The notes under the pieces were generated by a model. That model worked only from the letters and a program-made list of their open reading frames with translations, ran no database searches and was not told where the DNA came from. DNA of 64,000 bases. Origin: Anoplolepis gracilipes (lineage: Eukaryota; Arthropoda; Insecta; Hymenoptera; Formicidae). The stretch is from positions 10,687,001 through 10,751,000 of the forward strand of contig NC_132971.1 in NCBI RefSeq assembly GCF_047496725.1. Reading direction: 5' to 3'. The position numbers were made by a program, and so were the translations under genes. This document shows positions 1-14,000 of this stretch, piece after piece (position 1 is the stretch's first letter; the number at the start of each line of letters is the position of its first letter).

Positions 1-1612
1 AAGCGATTATATCGCAGAAAAATATTATTGCAAGAAACTTCTCACATTCATTTATTTTCAACTAGTGATATCCTGCCTCTTTCAAAGAATTATTCTCCTC
101 TTTCGCTGAATAGGAGATATTTAAATTTGACTATTATACTTAAACTTTACAACCGAGAAAGGGATATTCGTGGTACTTTATACATGAAGAATGTATCGTA
201 TAATTATTGAGATTTGATCAAAGCGCGTTTTCCTAATCATTATCCTATCGTGGTTATCCTCGATTCGGAAAATTTTTGATGCATCGCGAGTCAGAAAATT
301 CAATTTCTATTATGGAATTCGCATTATGATTGAAGAAGACTGCTTGTTTCTCTCTTCGCGTAAGCCGATTCCGAAAGAGAGGCATTGCTGTCGGAAGTAC
401 TTTACAGAAGTTTTCGATTGTAATCGCAAACGATAGTTTTACGATAAATCGCCAAATCTTTGAATAATCTAAAATATAGTAGAGGCGAGGAAAAAAAAGT
501 ATGTTTTTATTTTTTTTTAATGTACACGAAAACACATACACCGGAAAGGCAACTGAAAAGCTATCGTACAACTGTTTGAAGCAGTATCCTGGGAAATGTG
601 TTGGGAATGTTGTTATCCTGGTATTATTGTTATCAGATAATTTTCAAAGCGATAGGGAACTTCCGACACATGTGAATAAACGGAAAATTTTATTTAATAA
701 AAAACTCATTGTAACTTTGAAACATTTGTATCCTCTGTTATATTTTTATCTTTCTTTATTGTTATACAGGATGGTCAGAAAGTTAAAAGAAAATAATTGA
801 GAAAAAATTTTTTGCAAAATTATTATTATGGAATACAATTTTTTTATACGAGGCTATGTATTCAACAAAAATTAATTTTGAAACTTTTCAATAATTTTTA
901 CGCTTTTGAAAGTATCAGTATTAGTCAAGGTTTTATAAAATATTATTAAAATAATTTTATAAATAATAATAAATATTTTATAAATACTATTAAAAGTTTC
1001 AAAATTAATGTTTTTTGGATGATTTATTTTGAATGATCCATTGAATGATCCTTAATGGTGACTATTAATACATAAAAGTACATTTTCTCATTTATAATAA
1101 TAAACAATTTAAAATAATTTAAGTTACTAAACAAGTTATACAATATACATATATATCATAAATTTTATTTTTTCAGTAGTAAATTTTCAATGGAGAATTT
1201 TTATATGTTTCTATGCATATTTTAAGAGATAAATGTTTCAAGATAAAAGTTTTTAATGTATGACATGAGGTTCAACAAGCTTGAAAAAGTGTTAATATGT
1301 ATGTCAAATTTTCCAATTCTTTAAATCAATTTTATTGAAAACAAAGCTTTGTATAAAAAAATTGGATTCAATTTATTTTTGCACCAGAACTACCTTCTTG
1401 TCGGTTACATCATGTTTTCTCTCCGTCCTGTATCTCATTGTCTTGATTGCAAGATGCACTTGGTTTCGTTCTCGCGCTCTTGGTCAAGATTTTCCCTCTT
1501 GTTCTTTACAAGTGTAAATGAGCGGTGTTAGAGAAGAGTTGTCAGCCCAAGCCGGGCCTTTATCGTCGACAGATGTCGGTTATTGAGAGAACGTCTCTCT
1601 TTTTGTTTTCAG
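1..1612. other. No gene seen: 5' flank or intron upstream of first visible CRISP exon
   Basis: AT-rich sequence with only short open frames on either strand and no recognisable domain. The exon at 1613 needs an upstream partner ending one base into a codon. I found no signal-peptide-coding stretch followed by a good donor here, so this is most likely the 3' part of the CRISP gene's first intron. Confidence 0.5.
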
Positions 1613-1749
1613 CGCCTCGACTGTACGGCGACAATGTCTCTGTCGATTTAATAATGACCAGCAACAGCAAAGTGCGACAGAAGATTGTGGAGATACACAA
1701 TTCCTTCCGCATGCAGGTCAAGCCAACTGCCGCCAACATGCTTGTGATG
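1613..1749 (+). CDS. CRISP coding exon: start of CAP domain
   Basis: The acceptor is a TTTTGTTTTCAG tract ending at 1612 and the donor is ATG|GTAAGA at 1750. The first two bases complete a codon begun in an unseen upstream exon (phase 1), followed by 45 codons. It encodes a short linker, then a helix with VRQKIVEIHNSFR and VKPTAANMLVM. HN..FR..V.P.AANML.M is the typical start of the CAP fold in CRISP and antigen-5 proteins. There is no signal peptide in this exon and no suitable leader exon recognisable between 1 and 1600. Confidence 0.9.
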
Positions 1750-4700
1750 GTAAGAACTCCATTTGTATTCTCTTTTAACAAGAAAGATCGGGACTCAGAC
1801 AAATAAATTTCCAGCGCATTCGAGACTAGGTGTTGGACGACGATTATCCGTCAACATTTCATTAGGAAAAAAATTAGCCCTCTAAAATTTCGTCGAAAAG
1901 ATTTAATTTTGTACGCTGACGTTTGGTCGTTCCATGTAGGGTAAACTCGGGATGATGGCCATAGGTTTTTAAAATGCAAAAAACATACTTTTATTTTTGT
2001 TATTTTTTAATAGTTGACATGTTACCTTCACTGAAGTTTAAATTACGTGATATTATCGAAATTAAAAGGAAAATATTTATTAGAAATTTTATATTATCAA
2101 AATAGTACGACATAAGCATTGGCCATCTTAACCAACTTTTAAGGAAAAGATGGCCATAATATTTATAAAAAAAATAATGAAAACGAAAATAAAAATTATA
2201 GGTCATATAACAAATTACATATCTTTATAATATGTCTAACGTCGATTACGATAGCTTAACTGTAATTTATTCGACGTTACAACAGTTTTTAGTGGACAAA
2301 TGAAAAACTTTACACGTAATCAAAATATGATATAAAATTAAAAACAAAAGTAAAAATATGATATAAAATTCACAATATCGTCATTTCGAATAATGTATGC
2401 ACATAACTACTGTAAATATCGATTTTCTTTTTTTATAATGACTAAAAAAGCGCATTCTGTAGCGATTATTGAAAAAATTACAGCCTATAGCCATCTTTTT
2501 CGCATGGTCATCATATCCTAGTTTACCCTATAGGATAAAGTCGGGTAAGATGGCCAAGGTTTTTAAAATGCAAAAAACATACTTTTATTTTTGTTATTTA
2601 AAATATGATATAAAATTCACAATATCGTCATTTCGAACAATGTATGCACATAAACAACTGTAAATATCAATTTTCTTTTTAATAGTGTTTGACATGTTAC
2701 CTTCACTGAAGCTTAAATTACGTAATATTATCGAAATTAAAAGAAAAATATTTAATAGAATCTTTATATTATCAAAATAGTACAACATAAGCATTGACCA
2801 TCTTAGCCAACTTTTAAGGAAAAGATGGCCATAATATTTATAAAAAAATAGTGAAAACGAAAATAAAAATTATAGGTCATGTAACAATTTACATATCTTT
2901 ATAATATGTCTAACGTCGATTACGATAACTCAACTGTAATTTATTCGACGTTATAACAGTTTTTAGTGGACACATGAAAAACTTTGCAGGTAGTCAAAAG
3001 TAAAAATATGATATAAAATTCACAATATCGTCATTTCGAGCAATGTATGCACATAAACAACTGTAAATATCAATTTTCTTTTTTATAATGACTAAAAGAC
3101 CGCACTATGTAGCGATTATTGAAAAAATTGTACAGCCTATGGCCATCATATCCTAGTTTACTCTATTGTGTTTATGTAAATTTGCTTTCATAGTATTTAA
3201 TAATTCATTCGCAAAGTCTGCAAATTACGCAGATTAAAAAAAATATCTCACAAAGTCTATTTTTTTTTTCACATATAATTTATATTTACGTAGAGTATGC
3301 GAAGAAAGCTATTTATCATAAATAGGTTCACGAAGATGTAACTCGTTAAATCGCATTACTGCCGCGGGATTGAGCGATAAACGGTCTGCAAAGATAAAAT
3401 CGGACGAGAATGCGAGTGGGTTGTACGTTACAAGTGTTATTTGCGAAACACGAAATCGATGTATCCTATTTCCGTTGATCGGCGCGATTTGAACTTCAAA
3501 GCAGAAACGGTTTCGAAAGTGGACGTTTACGGCGCTTGATCGGGACCTTCGCCGATAACCGCTTTTCTATAAATTTCATTTCGACGGGGGTCGCGATATT
3601 TCGCAAACTAGCTCCCGTGCAGTTTGTCGATACGAGAAAGAGCAAAGCTTCGACATATCTGTCATTGTTGCGTTTGCTCATGCCGGCGACTTGTTTCCGT
3701 TTATGGACGATGAAATATGGGGAGACTTGAAGATTTTGTGCAATATAAATATAAATATGAATCTAAATATAAAAATAGAAAAATAGATTTTTTTGGAGAT
3801 AGACAAATAAATTATCTACTTTTATTTATTATTTTTTAAATGATTACACAAAATAAATTAAATATATTTGTTTCAAATTCATATTATATACATATATATA
3901 TATATATTTTTAAAATTTTTTATTATAATTGAGTTATTTTTAAATTTGAAATTTTGAGGATTTTGTGCATTCTTGGGAGAATCAGCTCTCTCGGATCTTT
4001 TTAAAATTCTTTCGCGCAGGATTCGAGAATGATACGAACTAGCGGAATCTCGCTCCAGTTTCCATCGATTTTCCCATCTTTCGGCATGCCTTCGACAATA
4101 CGTTGTCACTTTTCAAAATGGAATTCTTCCAAACTCTCTAGCTTCTGTATCTCTCTCTTTTTGTGAAAATGAGAATAGCCTTTCGGCTACGTTGACTTCA
4201 ATATCGATACTGACAGATTTTTCTGTTTGAGTCTGGTTAATTTTATGTGATGACATAATTTTAAACTCTTTAGTTTTACTATAATTTAAAAAAATGTTAC
4301 ACAATAAATAAGTTTGAAATATATATAATGTAGATTAAAATATCATCAAATATTTATATTTGTGGGGGAGAATAAAAATAAATTATATTATAAATTATTA
4401 TTAAATGTTAGGAGCGTGCAGTCTATTGTTCTATGTACTTTTACTATTATTTTAAGGCATCATTTTTTTCTATAAAATATATATAGCAGTACTGCCTTTT
4501 TTCTTTTACTATTTAATTGTAAAACAAAACAAAAAAATGCTGGCAATTACCTTGAGAAGTTTTGTCGCACAATCGTGGAACAAACTTAAATCGTATAATT
4601 TGGAAAATTCAGAGGTTTAAATTTGCTTAATTAGGAACGACGGCTTATCTCTTTGTGAAATTTACACAAATAACATTCGAAATGATTATCGGTCGTGCAA

Positions 4701-4999
4701 ATGAGCAGGTACGACCGGAAACGCAAGCTCTTATAAAAATAGAGAATAGACACACAGCGACGTAATTCAATTTTCGTCTGTGGCACAATGTGCATTTAAT
4801 TCGGAATTTTCGGCAACTTTACGGTAGATAATGCTCGCCGTTAATTGGACTGATTAAAACTAAGCGACGAAAGCGCTCGTTATCCGTTCATTTCGTGATA
4901 TATATTTTCCGCATTTTCTAGAAGATTAACAAAACTGCTGAATGGTAAATCCTTTGCAGCAATTATTGTTTATAATATGTTGTTTATTACATGTCTCTT

Positions 5000-5042
<43 letters not shown>

Positions 5043-8000
5043 TCTTTTGTTTGGATAATAAAGCACAATATTACAATAAAATATTCATGTTTTAGAAATA
5101 ATAGGTAATTAATAAGATATTATTTATCTGTAAAGTGTTTCGATCGTAAATAATTGCAATAAAGCATGCATTTATAATGCAATATTAATTGTGTGTGTGT
5201 AAAAGGACATAAATAAATATATAAATAGGAAATTATATTCTGTAAGAGTTTTACATTACACACATATACGCACACTATAAATTTATAAAAAATAATTTAA
5301 ATATAATTACAATTTTATTGTCAGATATTTAAATTGCTTAATAAACGCTTGACGTTAAAATGTTAAAAGCTGTGCACACAAAATGGCTGACTTTATCAGA
5401 ATTTACTTTACATAGCGGTTTACTTGATCGGAAAACTAAATTTTCGAGGTTTGCCGTCAAGGACGGCGCAAGATTTCAATTTCCGGCCTGTATCGACGTT
5501 ATTATCCGATCTATATATAAACATATACGCACATGTGTACACTATATATCACTCGCTTTCCGTTGTTTCTCCTCCGGATATAGTGCAAGGGATGTTAGAA
5601 GCGGAAACGCGACATCCACCGCAGAGTTGGTAATTTAATGTAATAAATTTATAGAGACATGAATTAAAATCTGATTGTCTTTAAAAAGGAGGATATAGAA
5701 CGGTTATAGAATACATATGTAAATACGGCGTGAAGAAAAACGGGTATAAAAAATAAAGTGACACAGTTGCTATTCTCACTCTTTTCGGATTTTTTAATTT
5801 TATTCTATATATAGTAATAATGATACTGTTATCGCACAAGTCTTAAGGGGTTACACCTAGTCATAACGGAGGAAAAATGGTGCTTTTAATGAGTTTTTTT
5901 TCCCTTAAGCAATGAATTTCTTTTTGCAATTTATTTTTTATTTTATAATACAATATTTGGACTTGATTTTAGTGTATTTACATTTTAAAAAATTTCAAAA
6001 TATTTTGAATTATAGCCGCTCTCCCGACGGGTCTCTTTTTTTTGGTGCTTTGCGGTGACCACTGTAGTTTGGAATTGACTCATTTGAAATGAAATTTTTT
6101 TGCGGTTATTAATTGAAAAATATACATTCTACAGACTGGACGAAGGGTTTTATAAAAGATTTTTTTTTCAAAATGGCGGCTGTCTGAAGAAAAAGTTCGA
6201 TTTTCATCTTAAAAAAAGGATTGTTTTTTGTTGATAAAAAAGGAAAAAAGCAATATAAAAAAAATCCTTCGTCCAGTCTCTGCATAAGTATATAAGAAAT
6301 AAGTTCATAAAATTTGAAGAAAATCGATTCAGTAGTTTTTGCGTAATCGTGGTCACCGATTTGAAAAATGCACTTTTGTGAAAAACGCGTTTAAAGTTTT
6401 GTGTTGTAATTACAGTAAGATACTTACATAGAATCATCTATTCCAGCACCAGATCAACATACAATTTTAAACACATATTTTCGAGACATTGTACTTTATG
6501 AAAATGAAAAAAGAAAATGCGATTTTTCGAATTTTATGACTAGATGTAACCCCTTAAGGTGTTAAATTATTTTATGATCACCAATTTTGTTCTCGAGTTT
6601 TCACTCTTAGCTGAAATTTCCTTCCGGAAGATTCGGTGTGCGTATTTGCGGACAGATGTTTACGTGGTCAAACTATCCCCGGGTATCTCCTCTCTGTCGT
6701 TTACTCTCGTCGTTTTCTTCGGGCCGTCCAATCTTCAGCTTGGTTATAAGTTACACGACTTCCCACTTAAATTCTTTTTCCGCAAAAACTACCGGCGACG
6801 TCGCCGGTAAAAGCTACTTTCGGCAGGAGTTAGATGCCGTAGAGATGCGACTGTTATCCGGAGTTTCTCTGGTGAAATCCGAGGTGCGATGTATTGTTTC
6901 TCGGAGGAGAGGATGACTGGGTATTATTGGGAATTTCTTTCCATCGACAAATGGTAGATCGTTTAAAATCGAAGCCAGTAACATCATTCTCTTTATCTCG
7001 TTTTCTTGCTATTTGCCAATAAATTATTATTATTATATAAATTAACTAATTATTACATAAATAATATCGCAATATCGTAAGTTTTGGGAAGAAATCACAA
7101 GTAATTAATTTGTGATTTTGATTTGTCTAAGTATAAAAACTCATAATGCAGAATAATTCAAAATATATTATCGTCTATATTTAGCCTGATGATTTTTTAA
7201 TTTTTACGAATGACTAATTTCTGAATAATTTTTTTCGAGCACTTTATTATTAAAAATGCAATTTTAAAGTATATTGTGCCTCATAGAATATATTGTGCAT
7301 CCATACTTACTGATTAGAATTCAGAATCAACTTTGTACAAGCAAGGAAGCAGTCGCCTCAAGATGCATAAATCAAAGACCGCCTCTGATTAAAGACGCTT
7401 GCTCGGGTAGCTCCCGAGTTTCTTAAGCTTAATGTAGGCTCGTAGAATGCAGAATAACTTTGGATCGTCTTTTTTATGTCCAGTAATGTCGTCGCAGTTA
7501 TTGCGACTATACACGCGATTCATTAAGCAGAGATAAACGCAGTTACCAGTATCAAACTTGTGTAGAAGAAAACATAAAAGAAAAACAAAAAAAAAATAGC
7601 AAAAAGATAGGAAGCGCAGCGTTTTCTCGCGTGAAACTTCCGAGAACGCCTCTACAAATATTATGGCTTCGAAAACGCTATATTTGCATATAACGAGCAA
7701 TTAAGGAGCCGCAGGAAAGTCAAGAAACTTTTACCGCAAAGTAGTTTTAGTTTACAGCAAATGCAAGAAAACTTCTAGTACTCGTAAACACGGCTTGTAG
7801 CTCGTATTACACATATTTAATTAGATTTAAAGTTTTTCCTGTAATATTTTTTTAACATACAGACGGGAATTCTTACGAAACGTCAGTCTGCTTTTAATTA
7901 TAAATTCCTTGATCAAAGTTTAAAATCATTAACTTTCTTACAATTAATAAAAAATATACATCCTTTTACCAATTTTTTAAGATTCAACTTAAATCATTTA

Positions 8001-11000
8001 TGACTAATTTTCAAATTGTAACTTTTATTATAGGTATATAAAATTTAAGTAAATATATTTATTAGTATATATATTAGTATATGCCAATAAAAATAATATA
8101 TATTAATGTATTAAACTTATTAGAATTTAGAATCGAATTATGAATTAAAATTATGTATGAGGGAGAATGATAATTAATAATTATTATTTTTACACATTAA
8201 TAACTTTTTTTAGAGTTGCATCTTTAATATTATTACAATATTATCAAAAAAATTCTTCAACTTTTTTTAAAAAAAGATTAAAATATTTAATAAAGAAATA
8301 TTTCATTTTTATATTGAATCATTATTTATGTAATAATTGTATTATAAAAATACTATAATAGAGTTAAAATGTACATACTTGCTGAAAAAAAAAAAAAAAA
8401 AAACACTTTTGTTTACGTTGGATTTATTTACGCGAAAAACAATAAATTTTCAATAATTTATGATTTGAAAGTTGCTGATGTATTAAAACGTATAAAGAGA
8501 AGCATTTTTCCATTTTGGCTCGATAGTACTTGTACATTTCCGTTGTACCGTGTAACATCGTTTAGTAAGGTATGTCCGATAATGCATGCATCTATCTTTG
8601 TTCGTTTCAGAAATGGCATTCTGGCTTAGCGAAGGCGGCGCAGAGATGGGCCGATCGTTGCCTCGGTTTAGTGCACGACAACGCGACCGGCCTGTACCTA
8701 GACGGCTACGGTCAGAGCGGGCAAAACATTTTCATCAGCACCGGTCGTACACTCTGGTGAGATGTTATTAAATCTTGTTTACTTCTAGTTAGCGAGTTCG
8801 CTTTGCAGCGGTATATTTGCTCAGGTGTACTCCGAGCGTACGCGCACGCTAGACTTTCTTCCGTGAAAATATGCAGCGGTCCATTTACCATTAATTAACT
8901 AACCACGCCGACTTCATTAAATTAAATTATATTGCTTCGACAGACTATTAATATGTTAAACTTAAATTAAAACGAAACTATAAATTAACTTTTTATATAT
9001 AAGAGGATGATAATTATTTTTCTTATACCATCTTGTTATTTGCATTTTTTTGTTGGAACGAAAGATTTTTTTTTAAGATATATTCAGAATAAAGATTGGG
9101 ATTATTTTTAAGATGCACACGCAGTTACTTAAATTATTTAGCAAGGAATTTTATTTTGTACTTTTATATCTAATTTTTATTTATTTTATAATATGTCATT
9201 GGAGTAAAATAATATAAAATTTAATATTTAAAGCTGATTTCTCGTAAAGATATTATCCAGGATGGTTATTAATCTTACCATTAGAGGTACGATAAGAAAT
9301 TGCAAATTTGGCAGTTTTATAAATTTTATTAAGATCGTTTGAAAAGACGACTGCATCTTAACTCGTTGACAAGTCTTTGGAATGAGAATGATCGCTGATA
9401 ATAATTAATTCCTCCCTCGGTCTTGAGGAATTAGATTATGCGCGCGCCAACAGTCCACAGTGATGGGCTGTTAGCGCAGAATCCGTAGCTCGTGTAGACA
9501 AGAGCTTTACAAACATCACAACCGCCGCACGCTTTACATCGCGCGCGGGTAACAGCCGGCCGCAAATCCGGATCGCTCATCACGCCGAATCACGCCTCCT
9601 CTCGTCGGAATGTTGCCAGGAACTTCCCCATCAGAATGTGGTACATGGAGTACAAGGACTTCAAGTACGGGCCGAATACGACGAACGAGATCCTCGAGAT
9701 CGGCCATTACACGCAGATGGTGTGGGCGACGACACATCTGGTTGGATGTGGGGTGAAGGAGTGCACCGGCAGCAAGGGTCCGCTCGGCAAGGACTTCTAC
9801 ATGTATGTCTGCAATTATGCTCCGAGGTACGTATAATTGTCGAGTCTCTGATTGAAGAATCGCTAATGTTTACATATAGCGATGAATTCAACAGCGAACT
9901 CTGTTAATCGACTTGGGTGTTTAATAAGAAAATATTTCGAGCCATTCTACATGCATTTCTCGAATAATGTAACTAAACAGGAAATATTTCCGCATGTATG
10001 CAGTCCATTTGTAGACTTACATATTCTTTGGTTAATTTTTTCTTTACGAAAATATTTACACCAATAATTTTTAACTAATTAATAATTCATAAATAATGTA
10101 TAATAATAAAAGAATAGTGTAGTAAAATATAATGGTAAAATAAAAATATGATAATAAAATAAAAGCTTTTACATAAATTAAGCTTCAGACATACAAATAA
10201 ATAATAAAATATATTCTTTAATCCTTCCCTTGATTTTAAGTAAACTTGCTTAAACAAAATTTGAATTTAAAGCTTAATTATGTAACGATAATTTCTATAT
10301 TTTCGTAAAGAAAATACCGATTTCGAGTCGTTCTACATGCATTTCTCGAATAATGTAACTAAACAGGAAATATTTCCGCATGTATGCAGTCCATTTGTAG
10401 ACTTACATATTCTTTGGTTAATTTTTTCTTTACGAAAATATTTACACCAATAATTTTTAACTAATTAATAATTCATAAATAATGTATAATAATAAAAGAA
10501 TAGTGTAGTAAAATATAATGGTAAAATAAAAATATGATAATAAAATAAAGGCTTTTACATAAATTAAGCTTCAGACATACAAATAAATAATAAAATATAT
10601 TTTCTAATTCTTCCCTTGATTTTAAATAAACTTGCTTGAACAAAATTTGAATTCAAAGCTTAATTATGTAACGATAATTTCTATATTTTCGTAAAGAAAA
10701 TAAAAATATGATAATAAAATAAAGGCTTTTACATAAATTAAGCGTCAGACATACAAAAATAAATAATAAAATATATTTTCTAATTCTTCCCTTGATTTTA
10801 AATAAACTTGCTTGAACAAAATTTAAATTCAAAGCTTAATTATGTAACGATAATTTCTATATTTTCGTAAAGAAAATAAAAATATGGTAATAAAATAAAG
10901 ACTTTTATATATATAAATTAAGCTTCAGAGATACAAATAAATATATTCTCTAATTCTTGATTTTAAGTGAACTTGCTTGAACAAAATTTGAATTCAAGGC

Positions 11001-14000
11001 TTAATTATGTAACGATAATTTCTATATTTTCGTAAAGAAAATAAAAATATGGTAATAAAATAAAAACTTTTGTATAAATTAAGCTTCAGAGATACAAATA
11101 AATAATAAAATATATTCTCTAATTCTTGATTTTAAGTGAACTTGCTTGAACAAAATTTGAATTCAAGGCTTAATTATGTAACGATAATTTCTATATTTTC
11201 GTAAAGAAAATATCAATTCAAAATTGACTGAAAAATATGCAATTAATGATAGGACAATCTGTATATTATTATCTTCTTTCACTGTTTCGAGAAGCTCAAT
11301 TCATTTTATATCTGCCGCATCTGCGTCTGTAAATCTTTACGATATCGGAGATTCTTATTTATGGACGTTATAATTAACTTGTTCTTTAAATAAAACGCGG
11401 AGCGTTTTCACGTTTTTAATAGGATTTCTACAATCGCAACACGTAGATTAACGTCGACGCGACGTAATTATTTCCACCAGGACGGAACGTATATCGTTCG
11501 CCGTGGCTGTTATGATGCACGGCCGTTGCGACAGCAATCGCAATTGGACCACGGCTAGAACTTAGTTCATTAGTGTGGAATTGACGCAATAATTTGTAAG
11601 AGGAAAACGCGAGTTGAAATGGTTAACCGTAAACTTGGCGAAAGTAGCACGCGCGAGCCGTCGTCAAAGCGGGTCTTACTTATGTTAGATCGACATTCGC
11701 TCGTTGAAAGGGAGAGGGTCAAAGCATACCTGATTGTCGAACTACCGACACAAAAGGGAATAAACAAGGGAGAAGGATCGGCGAAAGATGAAAAGGAAGA
11801 AGCTTGATCAAAGTACGCGAACAATCCGCTCTTTGCGCAACGTTAATTAGCAACGACGACCACATTTAAACAAGGACTTTGATCGCGAACCTGATAGCGG
11901 TTAGCGTTCAAGTAATTATTTTGCATCATATACATATAGATGAAAATATTGCAAATTTTCCTCGTGTCTCTTAAAGAGGGTTAATTTTTACATACAACAG
12001 AAAAAATTGTATCGGAAGAAATTGTATTGAAGAAAAAAATGGAAAAGGTTTTTTTTTATTATTATTATTAAAAGAATTTCAATAATAACAAAATTGAGCG
12101 ATGTACAGGGTGTCCCATTTTAAGTGTGCACCCCAAATAACTTTCTTCTTTTTGATTTTAGAGAAAAATGTTTCATACAAAAGTTGTATGGTTTCGAGGG
12201 GGCCATAAAATGGTACCATTGGTTTGACCTTGGATAGTCATTTGAAAGTCACGTGAAGGTCACCTTTAATTTTATAAATGGAACTTGCTATTTTTTATTA
12301 CATATTCTTGTAGCTTATCTCGAGAGCTTTCCAAAACACTATAATAAAACTTCTTTCGATTAAGTACTTTTCGAGTTATGAGGCTTGAAAGTTTCAATAT
12401 TTTGACATCAAATACGAAATATCTCGTAAAATATTAATTTTTCGATTACCTTACTTTAATACTTTTTTTTTAGCACATAATAATAATTATTTCTTTAAAA
12501 AAAATCGGACCATTTTATGGTGCTCTTCGAACCAAACAACTTTTATTTGAAACATTTTTCTCTGAAATAAAAAAACAAGAAAGTTATTTGGAGTACACAC
12601 TTAAAATCGGGCACCCTGTATATTTATAAAAGACTAGGTTTGTCATTTAAATTTCGGAAATTTTCGTTGGTTTCTTTATCGAGTTTACTATAAATACTAC
12701 GCATAAGATGAGAGTAGGTAGGAAGAATCTTGTTTGAAAGAAAATACGGACTCTCTTTCGGAATAGCAAATAATATTATCATTTAAAAGAAAAATACAGT
12801 GGCAGTATTTCAGCGCGTTCGATAACTCGAAAACATTTTCTAGAGAAGATCGTCGAATATTGCATTCCTTCCTTAGACACCTCATATACGCGGACTTGAT
12901 TATACAGCTTAGTCTTTTTTCCATGAAAGCAAAAATAACAAACATATATGTTCGCAAACTCGTGCGCGCAAGACTGGCACGTAAGCTTTCCCTAGACGCA
13001 TTGAAATATGTAAATCCTATATTTATATACTGTATATATGTGAGAGACATATGTACAACTCATTCGCGGGGGAAAACACAGAGGAGGAACGGATATAAGC
13101 AAGGGAAAACAAGGAAAATGCTGCGACACACCGGTGCGGAATACAACGTCGGCGCGAGTTATAGCTCGTTCGTCTTTGTCATGCCTATTGTGGCACTTAG
13201 ACGGCTCTCTTTGTCATCGGCATGACACACTTTCTCAACGTACTTATGGTTTTCGTGTATGCGAGACTACCGGATGAAATATATATACAGTGTGTTCGAT
13301 GCAAAACATATACATATATGGCATACGATAAGCGAATAAGAATTTTGCTCCTAAAATTTTTTAGCAAAGACTTCTTATCTTTGAATAAATAATATAAAAA
13401 AACGAGTACGAAAAGTACAAGATTGAAAAAAAGATTTAGATAAAGAGAAAAAACTGTTTATCGCATCGGAAAATAACTGTAACCTGTAAATCATATCATC
13501 AATAATCTTAAGGGGTTACACCTAGTCATAAAATGCGAAAAATCGCAATTTTTTTTTTTTCATTTTCATAAAGTACAATGTCTCGAAAATATGTGTTTAA
13601 AATTGTATGTTGATCTGGTGCTGGAATAGATGATTCTATGTAAGTTTAAAAAGATAATAAGTATCTTACTGTAATTACAACACAAAACTTTAAACGTGTT
13701 TTTCACAAAAGTGCATTTTTCAAATCGGTGACCACAATTACGCAAAAACTACTGAATCGATTCTCTTTAAATTTTGTGAATTTACTTCTTATACATTTAT
13801 GCAGAGTCTGGACGAAGGATTTTTTTTATATTGCTTTTTTCCTTTTTTATCAACAAAAAACAATCCTTTTTTCAAGATGAAAATCGAACTTTTTCTTCAG
13901 ACAGCCGCTATTTTGAAAAAAAATAATTTTTTATAAAACCCTTTGTCCAGTCTCTACAAAATGTACATTTTTCAATTAATAACCGCAAAAAAATTTCATT

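Larger units (their letters stand above)
1750..8610 (+). other. CRISP intron, 6.9 kb, with MITEs
   Basis: GT-AG intron in phase 0. It holds two adjacent A-family MITEs (1939-3163), one B-family MITE (5847-6553), a (CT)n tract near 5007-5039 and a poly-A run at about 8386-8403. More GC-rich pieces (about 3340-3730 and 6600-6920) carry no recognisable protein. The rest is plain AT-rich DNA. Confidence 0.85.

Noticed and set aside
1335..1531. Hydrophobic frames just upstream of the first CRISP exon as its signal-peptide exon
   Set aside because: They have no donor in the phase required by the exon at 1613, and the residues do not look like a signal peptide with a cleavage site.
9534..9907. Other-frame open readings across the third visible CRISP exon
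   Set aside because: They are shadows of the real exon, whose frame carries the CAP1 and CAP2 signatures.
12860..13225. 121-codon plus-strand frame beside a 117-codon minus-strand frame in a CRISP intron
   Set aside because: Both overlap, neither has a signal peptide, domain or splice context, and composition suggests chance.
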